From Marinoscillum furvescens DSM 4134 (GTDB taxonomy: Bacteria; Bacteroidota; Bacteroidia; Cytophagales; Cyclobacteriaceae): 64,000 nt of DNA. The position numbers and the translations under genes are program-made. Location: NCBI RefSeq assembly GCF_003386095.1, contig NZ_QREG01000001.1:124001-188000 (forward strand), in the 5' to 3' direction. Numbering within the stretch: position 1 is the stretch's first letter; every line of letters starts with the position of its first letter. A model generated the notes under the pieces. The model made no database searches. It saw only the letters and a program-made list of their open reading frames with translations, and was not told the origin of the DNA. Positions 36,301 through 43,711 of this stretch are shown here, piece by piece.

Positions 36301-36977
36301 GCAATCTGCGCATTGGCCCTGAGCACCTTTATTTCCGAATGGAAGATGAAACAGGCGACGGATACATCTACACCCAATCGGAAGAAGTACCCTCCAATGC
36401 ACTTCAGAAGGCCCACCATTTTATTGGTCTCCGATCAGCCATCACAGCCGACACACGCAATCATGAAGCGTTGCCAACAAGGGGAGTTTACGCTGGGTTT
36501 TCTTATGCAAAATATTATGGAATGAATACTGCTCAGGCCGACTTTTCCCATATCGCGGCAGACTTCAGGTTTTTACTCTCCTCTTCTAACCCTTCCCGGC
36601 TCACCATCGCAAACCGGATAGGAGCAGAATGGACATTGGGTACGCTCCAGTTTTTTAATGGAGCCACTCTGGGCCGCGAAACCCTCCGAGGCTATCGCCG
36701 TACCCGCTTCATCGGGAGGGCGTCTTTTTATCACAACCTCGACGTACGTATCCGGCTATTTACCATGAGAACCTATCTTTTCCCAGCTACCATAGGCATA
36801 CTCGGTTTTCATGATGTAGGGCGAGTTTGGCTCAAGGACGAATCCTCAACAACCTGGCACCGCGGGCATGGTGTCGGGCTATGGCTCGCACCCATCAATC
36901 GCTTTGTGTTTACCTTCAACATGGCCTTCACCAAAGAAGAAAACCTGCCCAGCGTGACTTTCGGGTTTCAGTTTTAA
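33318..36977 (+). CDS. Periplasmic metallophosphatase fused to an Omp85/BamA-type barrel
   Basis: This 1219-residue protein begins with a signal peptide (MKKLIASTLLLLSAIAYGQ). Residues about 20-350 form a calcineurin-like phosphoesterase with all metal motifs: LIGDAGKPN, LGDNIYPEG, PGNHDWAN, VAGHHPMYS and SGHEHSLQY. A long middle region (about 400-880) follows. The last about 330 residues are an Omp85 surface-antigen barrel, with LRGYRRTRFIGRASF matching the conserved VRGF/Y strand motif. It may be a surface or periplasmic phosphatase tethered through its own outer-membrane barrel. It is coupled to the upstream lipoprotein gene. Confidence 0.88.
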   Translation: MKKLIASTLLLLSAIAYGQTPIDIYLIGDAGKPNLQGDSTLDYLREVTQTADSTDILIFLGDNIYPEGLPEREHPQRKVMEAKLNASLSIMKDFPGRAIMIPGNHDWANSEREGWQQLRNMQRYVDDYMGTPTVFLPRGGCPGPLEVDVSPEILLVIIDTQYFLHKWDKPDENDGCDASSSADAILQLKDLISRNDHKHVVVAGHHPMYSFGPHGSKYTFKQHIFPLTDFNKKLLVPLPVIGSIYPLFRSLLGSRQDLPNPRYKMIRNALVKAMGEAKNTVYVSGHEHSLQYITRDSLHFVVSGSGSKVSNVAAGFGTQFFAQAHGFAKLSFQTSDTVSLTFYNGDTQQPIYHKPLYHKNVETYPPVTAESTFQDSTVISAISDRYESDGEAHNYWLGKNYRKLWTTPVEMPVFNIGREHGGLKIVKLGGGNQTRSLRLEAKNGKQYVLRSLDKYTDKLLPQALHETLASDIVQDQISAANPYGAFAIPPLADALGIYHTNPQLVFIPNDERFGKYQGLFANLPVLYEERPNDEAAHEPYFGGGEEIEGTPDLIEILQEDNDEIVDQAFALRNRLFDMIIGDWDRHEDQWRWVRFDKEPKGHIWRPIPRDRDQAFFDSEGLVGWIASRKFALPNTEGFKAKMDYPPGFNTSARFFDRTFLNGLSWTDWEKQIDFIEKHLTDSIIEAAFRVWPDTIQELSAQQTANILKARRDDMRRFARIHYEFISQSVTVACSDKHEQVFVERMNDSTRITIYKQKKDDEQKQMLYDRTFDHNLTKEVRIYGRGGQDYFEVTGDARNGLKIRIIGGEGKDEILDKSTVSGPNKLTHVYDLKNNTKLYASKETRNHLDDDISINAYNRTAFKYNKFLPLLSAQFNFDDGLYLGAGFIYTKEGWRKDPFAARHKLKANRAFATGALNFNYDVTFGDVVGEWDLNANFDLQRPYGVSNFFGFGNESNFDFEGKGEAGSFEDPIDYYRIRYEKARSFVNLTYNLGPKGNLRIGPEHLYFRMEDETGDGYIYTQSEEVPSNALQKAHHFIGLRSAITADTRNHEALPTRGVYAGFSYAKYYGMNTAQADFSHIAADFRFLLSSSNPSRLTIANRIGAEWTLGTLQFFNGATLGRETLRGYRRTRFIGRASFYHNLDVRIRLFTMRTYLFPATIGILGFHDVGRVWLKDESSTTWHRGHGVGLWLAPINRFVFTFNMAFTKEENLPSVTFGFQF

Positions 36978-37066
36978 ATGCAATAATTAATCTTACGACA
37001 AATAGTCCACACATAATTTTCAGTTCATTTTTCCGTTATCCTCTATCAGGCGACAACCCAACACAA

Positions 37067-37570
37067 ATGGTCAAAATCAATCAGGTAGAATTTCTGGAAA
37101 AACAAACATTGGATGCTTATCACTGGTCCAAAACACTTGTATCTCAAATACCAGAAAAGTACTGGGAAGAAGAGGTCCCGGTTATTGACTCTTCTATCTC
37201 CTGGCAGGTGGGTCACTTGGTCACTCACACATATTTGCATGCTATCATCACCATCACCGGACACCAAAGCCATATTTTAGAACAGGTGCCCATAAAAACA
37301 TATGATCGGTTGTATAAGGATAATTACTCGGGAACTCATCCCGAAAAACCAGAAAACTTAAGCAACCACCTGGATCAAATCCAACTGGAATCACTAGGAA
37401 TTCTACGCCAGCTTACTACACAAGATTTACTCAAGCCGCTGGAGCCTACACGCACCCCTCACCCAGTAGCCAAGACCAAATTTGAGTCGCTGGACTGGAA
37501 CATCAAACACACTATGTGGCACTGTGGGCAGATAGCCACCATGGCCCGGGTGCTCAAGCAGGCAAAGTGA
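37067..37570 (+). CDS. DinB-family protein
   Basis: This 167-residue four-helix-bundle protein of the DinB/YfiT type has metal-type histidines at SWQVGHLVTHTYLH and a final WNIKHTMWHCGQIATMARVL helix. DinB folds bind a divalent metal and act in thiol transfer or unknown stress functions. The ATG at 37067 is used; a longer in-frame reading from 36827 lies in the phosphatase-barrel gene. It converges on moeA with a 4-bp gap. Confidence 0.82.
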   Translation: MVKINQVEFLEKQTLDAYHWSKTLVSQIPEKYWEEEVPVIDSSISWQVGHLVTHTYLHAIITITGHQSHILEQVPIKTYDRLYKDNYSGTHPEKPENLSNHLDQIQLESLGILRQLTTQDLLKPLEPTRTPHPVAKTKFESLDWNIKHTMWHCGQIATMARVLKQAK

Positions 37571-37574
37571 GACA

Positions 37575-38732
37575 CTAATAAGCAATGTAAGGTACGGATG
37601 CACCTTTCGGATATGATCCCGGCTGCAGGTAAACCAGCGCATTGCCCAAAGCAAATGAATGCAGCATAGAAGAGCTTTGCTTACCCAGAATTTCGATTTG
37701 CCCTTTCGCTAATTTGGATCGATAAAACACGGGACGATCCCCTTTCACTTCGTGAGCATGACTCAAGACCGCCTCCTCAAACTGACGCGAGGACTTGACT
37801 CCCAGATAATTTTCAATGAGCGGCCTGACATATACATAGAAGCAATTCAGCGATGAAGCTGGATTTCCAGGAAGCGCAAAGACATAAGAGGATTCATGTT
37901 TACCAAAATACAAAGGCTTGCCAGGCTTCTGTTTTACTTTGTAAAAGACCTCCTCTACTCCATTGGCCTCCAGCGACTGCTTTACAAAATCATAGTCCCC
38001 AACAGAAATACCACCACTAACGAGCAGTATATCTACTGTATGCAGCAGCTCTGCTACTGTGGCTCGGGTAGTTTCCAGGTCATCTTTCACCTGACGTACC
38101 TGTATGTTGGTCACACCCGCCATTTCCAGAGCTACTTTGAGCATTCCTCCGTTACTTTCATAGATTTGGCCAGCCCCCAGCGGCTCTCCGGGTGTCACCA
38201 ACTCATTGCCAGTCACCATCAGCCCTACTCTTGGAGGCTTATACACCTCTACCGCAGTAATCCCCAGTGTGTAAAGCAAGCCAGCGGTAGCAGCATTTAG
38301 CAAATGGCCTTGTTGAAAAACCACATCACCCTCATGGATTTCCTCCCCAGCTTTTCGCACATTGGCGCCCTCTACCACGTCTTCCTCCAGCGTGATTTCA
38401 CCTTCTTTGGCTACTACTTTTTCTTGCATCACCACGGCATAAGTACCTTCTGGAACTTTTGCTCCCGTAAAGATCCTCACAGCCTCACCAGGCTTTAAGA
38501 CCTCCTCAGGGTTCACACCGGCAGCCACCTCACCCACAAGGGTAAAGGAGCGTCCCGCGCTGCCCAGCGCATAACCATCCATCGCTGAGTTATCAAAAAT
38601 GGGTATATGGATGGGGGCCTTAATGTCGGTAGCAAGGATACATCCTGTAGCCTCCTCTACTTTTCGTTTGCTGGACCTCCTATTTACCGTCTGACGGCTG
38701 ACATGATCCAATGCGTCTTCTACTGAAATCAT
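37575..38732 (-). CDS. moeA: Molybdopterin molybdenumtransferase
   Basis: This 385-residue MoeA inserts molybdate into adenylylated molybdopterin. Typical stretches are PIFDNSAMDGYAL, RIFTGAKVPEGTYAVVMQEK, the GGISVGDYDFVKQ motif and FALPGNPASSLNCFYVYVRPLI. It supplies molybdenum cofactor to the nitrate reductase of this island. It is followed divergently by an Uma2-type gene and then the moa cluster. No TACGTA operator was seen upstream. Confidence 0.95.
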   Translation of the reverse strand: MISVEDALDHVSRQTVNRRSSKRKVEEATGCILATDIKAPIHIPIFDNSAMDGYALGSAGRSFTLVGEVAAGVNPEEVLKPGEAVRIFTGAKVPEGTYAVVMQEKVVAKEGEITLEEDVVEGANVRKAGEEIHEGDVVFQQGHLLNAATAGLLYTLGITAVEVYKPPRVGLMVTGNELVTPGEPLGAGQIYESNGGMLKVALEMAGVTNIQVRQVKDDLETTRATVAELLHTVDILLVSGGISVGDYDFVKQSLEANGVEEVFYKVKQKPGKPLYFGKHESSYVFALPGNPASSLNCFYVYVRPLIENYLGVKSSRQFEEAVLSHAHEVKGDRPVFYRSKLAKGQIEILGKQSSSMLHSFALGNALVYLQPGSYPKGASVPYIAY

Positions 38733-38845
38733 AGCTATATCATTTAGTGGTATTGAGCTTCTTTCTTATTAAACGAACTTAGCACAAGCAAAGATCAATA
38801 GCACTATTGCCTGCAGATCGTTAACTTTAAAGTAAGAACATTTCC

Positions 38846-39454
38846 ATGAAACCTTACAAGTCTACCGATACCAAAATCACAGACATCTCCGCACTGGAGC
38901 CAGATGCTATATACACCTACCAGGATTACTTGCGGTGGAGCTTCGAAGAGCGCGTAGAACTGATCAAAGGTAAGCTCTTCAAAATGTCTCCAGCACCCAG
39001 TAGGAAACACCAGGAAGTAAGCCGCGAATTAAGTCTGGCCCTCGGAAACTTCTTAAAAGGAAAGACATGTAAAGTCTATGCAGCTCCTTTCGATGTGCGC
39101 TTCCCAAATACCAACGACCAGAAAACATATACCGTGGTGCAGCCCGACCTTTGTGTGATTTGCGACCACACAAAGCTTGATGATGCAGGGTGCAATGGTG
39201 CCCCAGATCTGATTATTGAAATCCTCTCCCCCAGTACGGCGGCCAAAGACCTCAAAGATAAATTTGAGCTCTATGAAGAAAATGGGGTGAAGGAGTATTG
39301 GGTTATCTATCCCGAAGTGGCGGTCGTAGAGACATACCTACTAAATGCAGACGGCAAGTACAGCCCACCGGTCAAGTACGTAAACGGCCAATCAGTAAAT
39401 TCTGAAGTGCTAGCCGGGTTCGAGGTACTTGTATCTGAATTGTTTGTAGACTAA
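38846..39454 (+). CDS. Uma2-family PD-(D/E)XK nuclease-like protein
   Basis: This 202-residue protein opens the domain with YLRWSFEERVELIKGKLFKMSPAPSRKHQEVS. The active-site pattern VQPDLCVICD followed by DLIIEILSPSTAAKDLKDKFELYEENGVKEYWVIYPE is characteristic of Uma2 (DUF820). These proteins are widespread in cyanobacteria and Bacteroidota and have no assigned role. It interrupts the molybdenum-cofactor block between moeA and moaA and shares a 4-bp stop overlap with moaA, which may only reflect an insertion. Confidence 0.85.
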   Translation: MKPYKSTDTKITDISALEPDAIYTYQDYLRWSFEERVELIKGKLFKMSPAPSRKHQEVSRELSLALGNFLKGKTCKVYAAPFDVRFPNTNDQKTYTVVQPDLCVICDHTKLDDAGCNGAPDLIIEILSPSTAAKDLKDKFELYEENGVKEYWVIYPEVAVVETYLLNADGKYSPPVKYVNGQSVNSEVLAGFEVLVSELFVD

Positions 39455-40425
39455 CCCCCAATACCTATCATGGTACGATTCTGCTCAAACTCCTCCTTTG
39501 CAAACACAGTCATTCCATCTCGCGAATATTTCTTTTGAGCAATATTCTGATGTATGAGAGGTGAAATAGCTGCTCCAGACCTCCATGCTGAGAGTAAATC
39601 AGTCTCATTGCGAGCAAAAAGGCAGTTTTTCATTTTACCATCAGCAGTAAGTCTTAATCGATTGCAGTCCTGACAAAAAGGCTTGGTCACGGTACTCACC
39701 ACCCCAAACGAACCGTCAAAACCCGGAACCTGAAAATTATTGGAGGTACTATGTGCAGGTTTTTCAAGTGCTACCACCTCTCCAAGCTCTTTTCTCACAT
39801 CAGTCAAGATCTCCTCTTCACTTACCCCTTTGCTCCAGTCCCATTGATTGCCTTTGAAAGGCATAAACTCAATAAACTTCACAGATAGGTTGCGATGCTT
39901 AGTGTATCGCACAAAATCCACAATTTCATTGTCGTTGACACCTTTGATGACCACCACATTGAGCTTAACGGTAAAACCTCTTTCCAGCGCCGTTTCGATA
40001 TTGCGCATGATGCGCTCAAAATAATCTCGCTTGGTTATAAATGCCGCTTTGGCTTGTTCCAGGCTATCCAGACTAATGTTAAGATGTTTCAGCCCTACTT
40101 TTTCGAACAGCTCAAAATACTTATCCAGCAGGATTCCATTGGTGGTGAGCTTAAGCTTGACTGGAAGCTTTGCTAGTTCTTCGATCAGAAACGCAAAATT
40201 TTTACGCACTAGCGGCTCTCCTCCGGTTAGCCGGATGGTGTCCACACCTTCCTTTACGAACTCACCGGCTATGCTTACGATCTCCTCCAAAGTCATCAGA
40301 TGTGCTTTATCTGTAAGCTCCACACCTTCCTCTGGCATACAGTAAAAACAGCGCAGGTTACACAAGTCCGTAACCGAAATGCGCAAGTAGGTATGTGTCC
40401 GTCCGAAAGTGTCTTTAATAGCCAT
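39451..40425 (-). CDS. moaA: GTP 3',8-cyclase
   Basis: This 324-residue radical-SAM enzyme makes 3',8-cyclo-GTP, the first intermediate of molybdopterin. The N-terminal [4Fe-4S] ligands are C22, C26 and C29 (LCNLRCFYCM). The C-terminal cluster motif is FCQDCNRLRLTADGKMKNC. The protein ends in the GG dipeptide needed for activity (MIGIGG). It is the last gene of the TSUP-moaD-moaE-moaCB-moaA operon and overlaps moaCB by one base. Confidence 0.96.
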   Translation of the reverse strand: MAIKDTFGRTHTYLRISVTDLCNLRCFYCMPEEGVELTDKAHLMTLEEIVSIAGEFVKEGVDTIRLTGGEPLVRKNFAFLIEELAKLPVKLKLTTNGILLDKYFELFEKVGLKHLNISLDSLEQAKAAFITKRDYFERIMRNIETALERGFTVKLNVVVIKGVNDNEIVDFVRYTKHRNLSVKFIEFMPFKGNQWDWSKGVSEEEILTDVRKELGEVVALEKPAHSTSNNFQVPGFDGSFGVVSTVTKPFCQDCNRLRLTADGKMKNCLFARNETDLLSAWRSGAAISPLIHQNIAQKKYSRDGMTVFAKEEFEQNRTMIGIGG

Positions 40426-41324
40426 TAGTCGTGTCTCCCTCCTTTTAGTACGTGAAAAACATGAAAAAGGCCTGGCAATACAGCATCCATTGCCTCCGTG
40501 GCACCATTGGTAGAGCCCGGAACAGCAAGCACAACCTGCTGGTTTCGTATCCCTGCCACCGAGCGAGACAGCATCGCGAACGGCATGCGATCCTGCCCAT
40601 AACGCCGCATCGTTTCTTCTACACCATCCAGGCGGGTATCCAGCATCGGCACCAGCGTATCTGGCGTACTGTCTCTTGGACCTGCGCCTGTGCCACCTGT
40701 GAATATGACAAGTGATGCATCCGAGTTTTCCAGCTCATTGCGAATCTTGTCCGGATCATCCGGAATGATTTGATAAGAAGACTGTGTAAGCCCGTAGCTC
40801 GCCAGTTTAGCTTGAATGGCTTTACCGGCCCGATCTTCTTTCTCACCACGAGCAATGCTATCGGAGCAGACGACTATGTGTGCACTCAATCCGGAAGTGT
40901 TTGGATTACGATCAGATTTACCGCCTTTTTTGGTCAGCAGTTTAATGTTCGAAATCTCTACACCTTTATCGATAGGCTTCAGCATGTCATACATGGTAAG
41001 CGCCACTACGCTGGCTCCGTGCATAGCCTCTACTTCCACCCCGGTTTTGTAGATGGTTTTTACCGTCATCAGCACACGGATCTCCAACCCATCAAATTCG
41101 TATTCAATGCCTGTAAACTCGATAGGTAGTGGATGACAGTCAGGTAGTAGCTCCGATGTTTTTTTTACTCCAAGCAAGCCTGCAGCTTTGGCCATATCCA
41201 ATACACTTCCTTTCGGCACCCGATTTTCCTTGATCGACTGGATGGTCTCTTCTTTGCTCACGCGTACTATTGCCTGAGCGGTAGCTACTCGCAGCGTTGT
41301 GGACTTATGTGTAATGTCTACCAT
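40425..41324 (-). CDS. moaCB: Bifunctional MoaC-MoaB fusion
   Basis: This 299-residue protein carries an N-terminal MoaC domain (about 1-150; LLPDCHPLPIEFTGIEY, AMHGASVVALTMYDML and GGKSDR) that makes cyclic pyranopterin monophosphate. A C-terminal MoaB/MogA domain (about 158-299; TGGTGAGPRDSTPD) adenylylates molybdopterin before MoeA acts. Such fusions occur in Bacteroidota. It is immediately downstream of moaE with no gap. Confidence 0.94.
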   Translation of the reverse strand: MVDITHKSTTLRVATAQAIVRVSKEETIQSIKENRVPKGSVLDMAKAAGLLGVKKTSELLPDCHPLPIEFTGIEYEFDGLEIRVLMTVKTIYKTGVEVEAMHGASVVALTMYDMLKPIDKGVEISNIKLLTKKGGKSDRNPNTSGLSAHIVVCSDSIARGEKEDRAGKAIQAKLASYGLTQSSYQIIPDDPDKIRNELENSDASLVIFTGGTGAGPRDSTPDTLVPMLDTRLDGVEETMRRYGQDRMPFAMLSRSVAGIRNQQVVLAVPGSTNGATEAMDAVLPGLFHVFHVLKGGRHD

Positions 41325-41765
41325 TTAGCTATTTACTTTCCATTGGTGCCCCTCTCCTTCGAAAAGTTCCTTCCCGAATATCGGAACACGCTTTTTGATT
41401 TCTTCTACAAAATATTCCGTTGCAGCCATGGCCTGCTTTCTTCGCTGCGACGAAGTAAAAACATAAAAACACAACTGCCCTACCGGAATGGTACCCAAAC
41501 TATGGTACACGTGCGCACAGGTAAGGTCAAATTTCTCGAAGACTTCTTCACGGATGGCTGCATACGTTTCGTTGGCCATCTCTTCATAAGCTGAAAACTC
41601 GATAGCCTCCACTACTTTCCCATCGATTTCGTCGGCACGCACCTGCCCCAGAAAAATGCTATGCGCACCAATGTTGGTGCGATCCTGATGATTGGCCACT
41701 GATGTCGCCAGCTTCTCGGGAGGAATGGCTCCTTCCACAAAAATGTTCTTAGGCTTTTTCTTCAT
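41325..41765 (-). CDS. moaE: Molybdopterin synthase catalytic subunit
   Basis: This 146-residue MoaE, with MoaD, converts cyclic pyranopterin to molybdopterin by adding two sulfurs. Conserved elements include NHQDRTNIGAHSIFLGQVRAD, IEFSAYEEMA, HVYHSLGTIPVGQLC and RRKQAMAATEYFVEEIKKRVPIFGKE. The lysines in FGKELFEGEGHQWK line the active site in relatives. The ATG at 41765 follows moaD by 18 bases; an in-frame start at 41783 is less likely. Confidence 0.94.
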   Translation of the reverse strand: MKKKPKNIFVEGAIPPEKLATSVANHQDRTNIGAHSIFLGQVRADEIDGKVVEAIEFSAYEEMANETYAAIREEVFEKFDLTCAHVYHSLGTIPVGQLCFYVFTSSQRRKQAMAATEYFVEEIKKRVPIFGKELFEGEGHQWKVNS

Positions 41766-41783
41766 TAGTCTCAATTTTATCAA

Positions 41784-42023
41784 TTACCCGCCCGCAAAAG
41801 GCGGTAAAATAGCTACTTCATCACCCTCGCTTACAGGGCCGTTCGTACAGATTTTTCGATTGACAGACACCTGATAGCTGTCGGACTGCAAAGAAGGATA
41901 CCTCTCCTGCAGCGCCTGATGTACTGACTCCACATCTGCCCCTTGCAGCAACTCCAGCTGCTCAGTGGCCACACCTGCTTTTTCAGCAATGAGCCCGAAA
42001 TAATACATCGTAATCCTTACCAT
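41784..42023 (-). CDS. moaD: Molybdopterin synthase sulfur-carrier subunit
   Basis: This 79-residue ubiquitin-fold protein ends in the required Gly-Gly (LPPFAGG), whose C-terminal glycine carries the thiocarboxylate sulfur. The start overlaps the TSUP gene by 7 bp. The activating enzyme MoeB is not present in this window and must be elsewhere. Confidence 0.9.
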   Translation of the reverse strand: MVRITMYYFGLIAEKAGVATEQLELLQGADVESVHQALQERYPSLQSDSYQVSVNRKICTNGPVSEGDEVAILPPFAGG

Positions 42024-42742
42024 ATAATTAGTTTTAAAGATGCCAAAGCCAAAACGGCTGAGAGTACGTATTTAAGTGTTCGATCTGAAGTCTTAAAACT
42101 GCCCATATAGCCACCCAAAAGTCCTCCAATCAGCGTTACCGCGATGTAGGGCATCACTTCCCATCCCACAGAAATTCCCGTCACTGCGCTGCCAGCCAGA
42201 CCGGAGAGCGAATTGATCCAGATAAACAATGCCGAGATGGCTGCCGTCTGTTTTGCCTTGGCCCAGCCCAGCAACATGATGACCGGACTCAGTATAATGC
42301 CTCCGCCGATACCTATCATACCCGAAAAAAAGCCAATTACTAAGCCTATTATCAGGGCCAGAGGGCCATGTATATCCTTTTGTCCATCTACTGGCTCGCC
42401 AAAAATTCCCGACAAGCGCAGAACCGCAAAAACCAGCAATACCCCCAACACCTTCTTATAAAGGACAGGGTCCAGATCAATCATCCCCCCCACAAATGCT
42501 GCAGGTATAGATGTAACGGCAAACAACAGAAACAAGTCTCGCTTGAAATACCCATTGCGGTAAAATTGCCAAAAGGCAATGCCCGCCACAAATAAATTGA
42601 GCAGGAGCGCAGTAGGCTTCATCCATGCAGGAGAAAAACCATACAACGCCAGCACAGCCAAATACCCACTGGCACCCCCATGCCCCACAGAGGCATACAG
42701 GACGGATACCACAAATAAAATGATCAATAAACTGTACTCCAT
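42017..42742 (-). CDS. TSUP/TauE-SafE-family membrane exporter
   Basis: This 241-residue polytopic protein has about eight hydrophobic helices. The TauE/SafE repeats are recognisable: GGGSGYLAVLALYGFSP-like opening (VGHGGASGYLAVLALYG) and a second GMIGIGGGIILSPVIMLLGWAK. TSUP members move sulfite, sulfoacetate, nitrite-like or other small anions. As first gene of the moa operon under a TACGTA operator, it might export nitrite or carry molybdate-linked oxyanions (inference). The ATG at 42742 is chosen over an upstream in-frame ATG at 42769. A TAGATTTG element lies six bases before it on the reverse strand. Confidence 0.85.
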   Translation of the reverse strand: MEYSLLIILFVVSVLYASVGHGGASGYLAVLALYGFSPAWMKPTALLLNLFVAGIAFWQFYRNGYFKRDLFLLFAVTSIPAAFVGGMIDLDPVLYKKVLGVLLVFAVLRLSGIFGEPVDGQKDIHGPLALIIGLVIGFFSGMIGIGGGIILSPVIMLLGWAKAKQTAAISALFIWINSLSGLAGSAVTGISVGWEVMPYIAVTLIGGLLGGYMGSFKTSDRTLKYVLSAVLALASLKLIIW

Positions 42743-42793
42743 TTCTACAAATCTAATTGATACGCACAAGAGATACGTAGATGATTAAATATT

Positions 42794-42815
42794 AATTACG
42801 TATTTTTACGTAATT
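42794..42815. promoter_or_regulatory. TACGTA-N4-TACGTA operator between the moa operon and the Crp/Fnr gene
   Basis: AATTACGTA-TTTT-TACGTAATT is a 22-bp perfect palindrome, the longest of the set. Its centre is 62.5 bases upstream of the TSUP/moa operon start and 28.5 bases before the Crp/Fnr start. The position suits activation of the moa operon and autoregulation of the regulator. Another TACGTA half-site is at 42774-42779. Confidence 0.75.
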
Positions 42816-42832
42816 ATCTAAATGAAACGATC

Positions 42833-43531
42833 ATGGACTGCTCCACTTGCCACAACGAACATTGCATCATCAAGCGCAACAGCCGTCATGAAGGAATGAA
42901 AACCTTTATGGACCAAAAAAACACGTTGCAGTGCAAAAAGGGTCAAAGTTTCATCATAGAAGGAGCACCTGTCCACGGGCTCTACTTTATCCGTGAAGGT
43001 AAAGTAAAAGTGGCGAAAACAGGCCTGAACGGCAAAGAACAAATTGTTCGCTTCACCACCAAAGGCGAAACGATAGGGCATCGCGGCTTTGGAGTGGGCC
43101 AATTTTACCAAATAAGTGCAGTAGCGCTAGAAGACACTACACTTTGCAACTTTTCTACAGAAGCCATGACCGCCATGCTACATCAGGTACCCGCACTCAC
43201 CTACGACCTGATGACTTTTTACGCCGAAGAGCTCAATCGCAGTGAAACCAAAGTGAAAAAATTTGCGCAAATGACGGTAAGAGAAAAAGTAATCGATGCC
43301 CTCCTTTACATCAACCGAAAATTTGGCCAATCACGCGAATTACTCAATTTACAGCTTTCCCGTAAGGAGATTTCTGATTTTGCCGGCACTACAGACGAAC
43401 AGGTAACCCGTGTACTGTCAGCTCTAAAGAAAGAAGGACTGATCATCACTAAAAACAAAAAAATAGGCATCACAAACGTAGATTTACTTAGAAAAGAAAT
43501 CTCAGTGCACAACTACTTCCTTGACAGCTAA
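42833..43531 (+). CDS. Crp/Fnr-family transcriptional regulator with N-terminal cysteines
   Basis: This 232-residue regulator has an effector domain (about 25-140, VHGLYFIREGKVKVAKTGLNG) and a C-terminal HTH (LSRKEISDFAGTTDEQVTRVLSALKKEG). Before the domain it has C3, C6, C11 (MDCSTCHNEHC) and C34, spaced much like the cluster cysteines of FNR, so an oxygen- or nitrosation-sensitive [Fe-S] site is possible. Its own start is preceded by the best TACGTA palindrome of the window. Its position between the moa operon and the porin-nrt genes makes it the prime candidate for the island regulator. A terminator follows. Confidence 0.9.
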   Translation: MDCSTCHNEHCIIKRNSRHEGMKTFMDQKNTLQCKKGQSFIIEGAPVHGLYFIREGKVKVAKTGLNGKEQIVRFTTKGETIGHRGFGVGQFYQISAVALEDTTLCNFSTEAMTAMLHQVPALTYDLMTFYAEELNRSETKVKKFAQMTVREKVIDALLYINRKFGQSRELLNLQLSRKEISDFAGTTDEQVTRVLSALKKEGLIITKNKKIGITNVDLLRKEISVHNYFLDS

Positions 43532-43560
43532 CAAGCTACCAAACAATAACTTATGATTAA

Positions 43561-43585
43561 AACCTGCGCTATCGCAGGTTTTTTT
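43561..43585 (+). terminator. Rho-independent terminator of the Crp/Fnr gene
   Basis: AACCTGCG (43561-43568) pairs with CGCAGGTT (43573-43580) around CTAT and is followed by five T. It separates the regulator from the porin-nrt operon. Confidence 0.88.
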
Positions 43586-43644
43586 GTGCTATAAAGCCCC
43601 ACCAACCCTGCACTTACTACACAAACAGATACTGTTCGTGCCTC

Positions 43645-43652
43645 TATGTTTG
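43645..43652 (+). promoter_or_regulatory. Probable -7 box of the porin-nrt operon
   Basis: TATGTTTG matches TAnnTTTG exactly. Transcription would begin near 43658, directly before the TACGTA operator. The operator would thus lie at about +2 to +17, a repressor position. Confidence 0.5.
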
Positions 43653-43659
43653 CATCATC

Positions 43660-43675
43660 TACGTAATTATACGTA
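43660..43675. promoter_or_regulatory. TACGTA-N4-TACGTA operator (perfect) of the porin-nrt operon
   Basis: TACGTA-ATTA-TACGTA is a perfect 16-bp palindrome with its centre 44.5 bases upstream of the porin ATG at 43712. It sits just downstream of a TAnnTTTG box, unlike the site before the NarK-type gene, which is upstream of the box. Confidence 0.7.
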
Positions 43676-43711
43676 TCTCAAAAGCAAATGATAACTGCAA
43701 AACACAAAGAC

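Noticed and set aside
36827-37066. 80-codon N-terminal extension of the DinB gene
   Set aside because: The extension lies in the 3' end of the phosphatase-barrel gene in another frame; DinB proteins start near the ATG at 37067.
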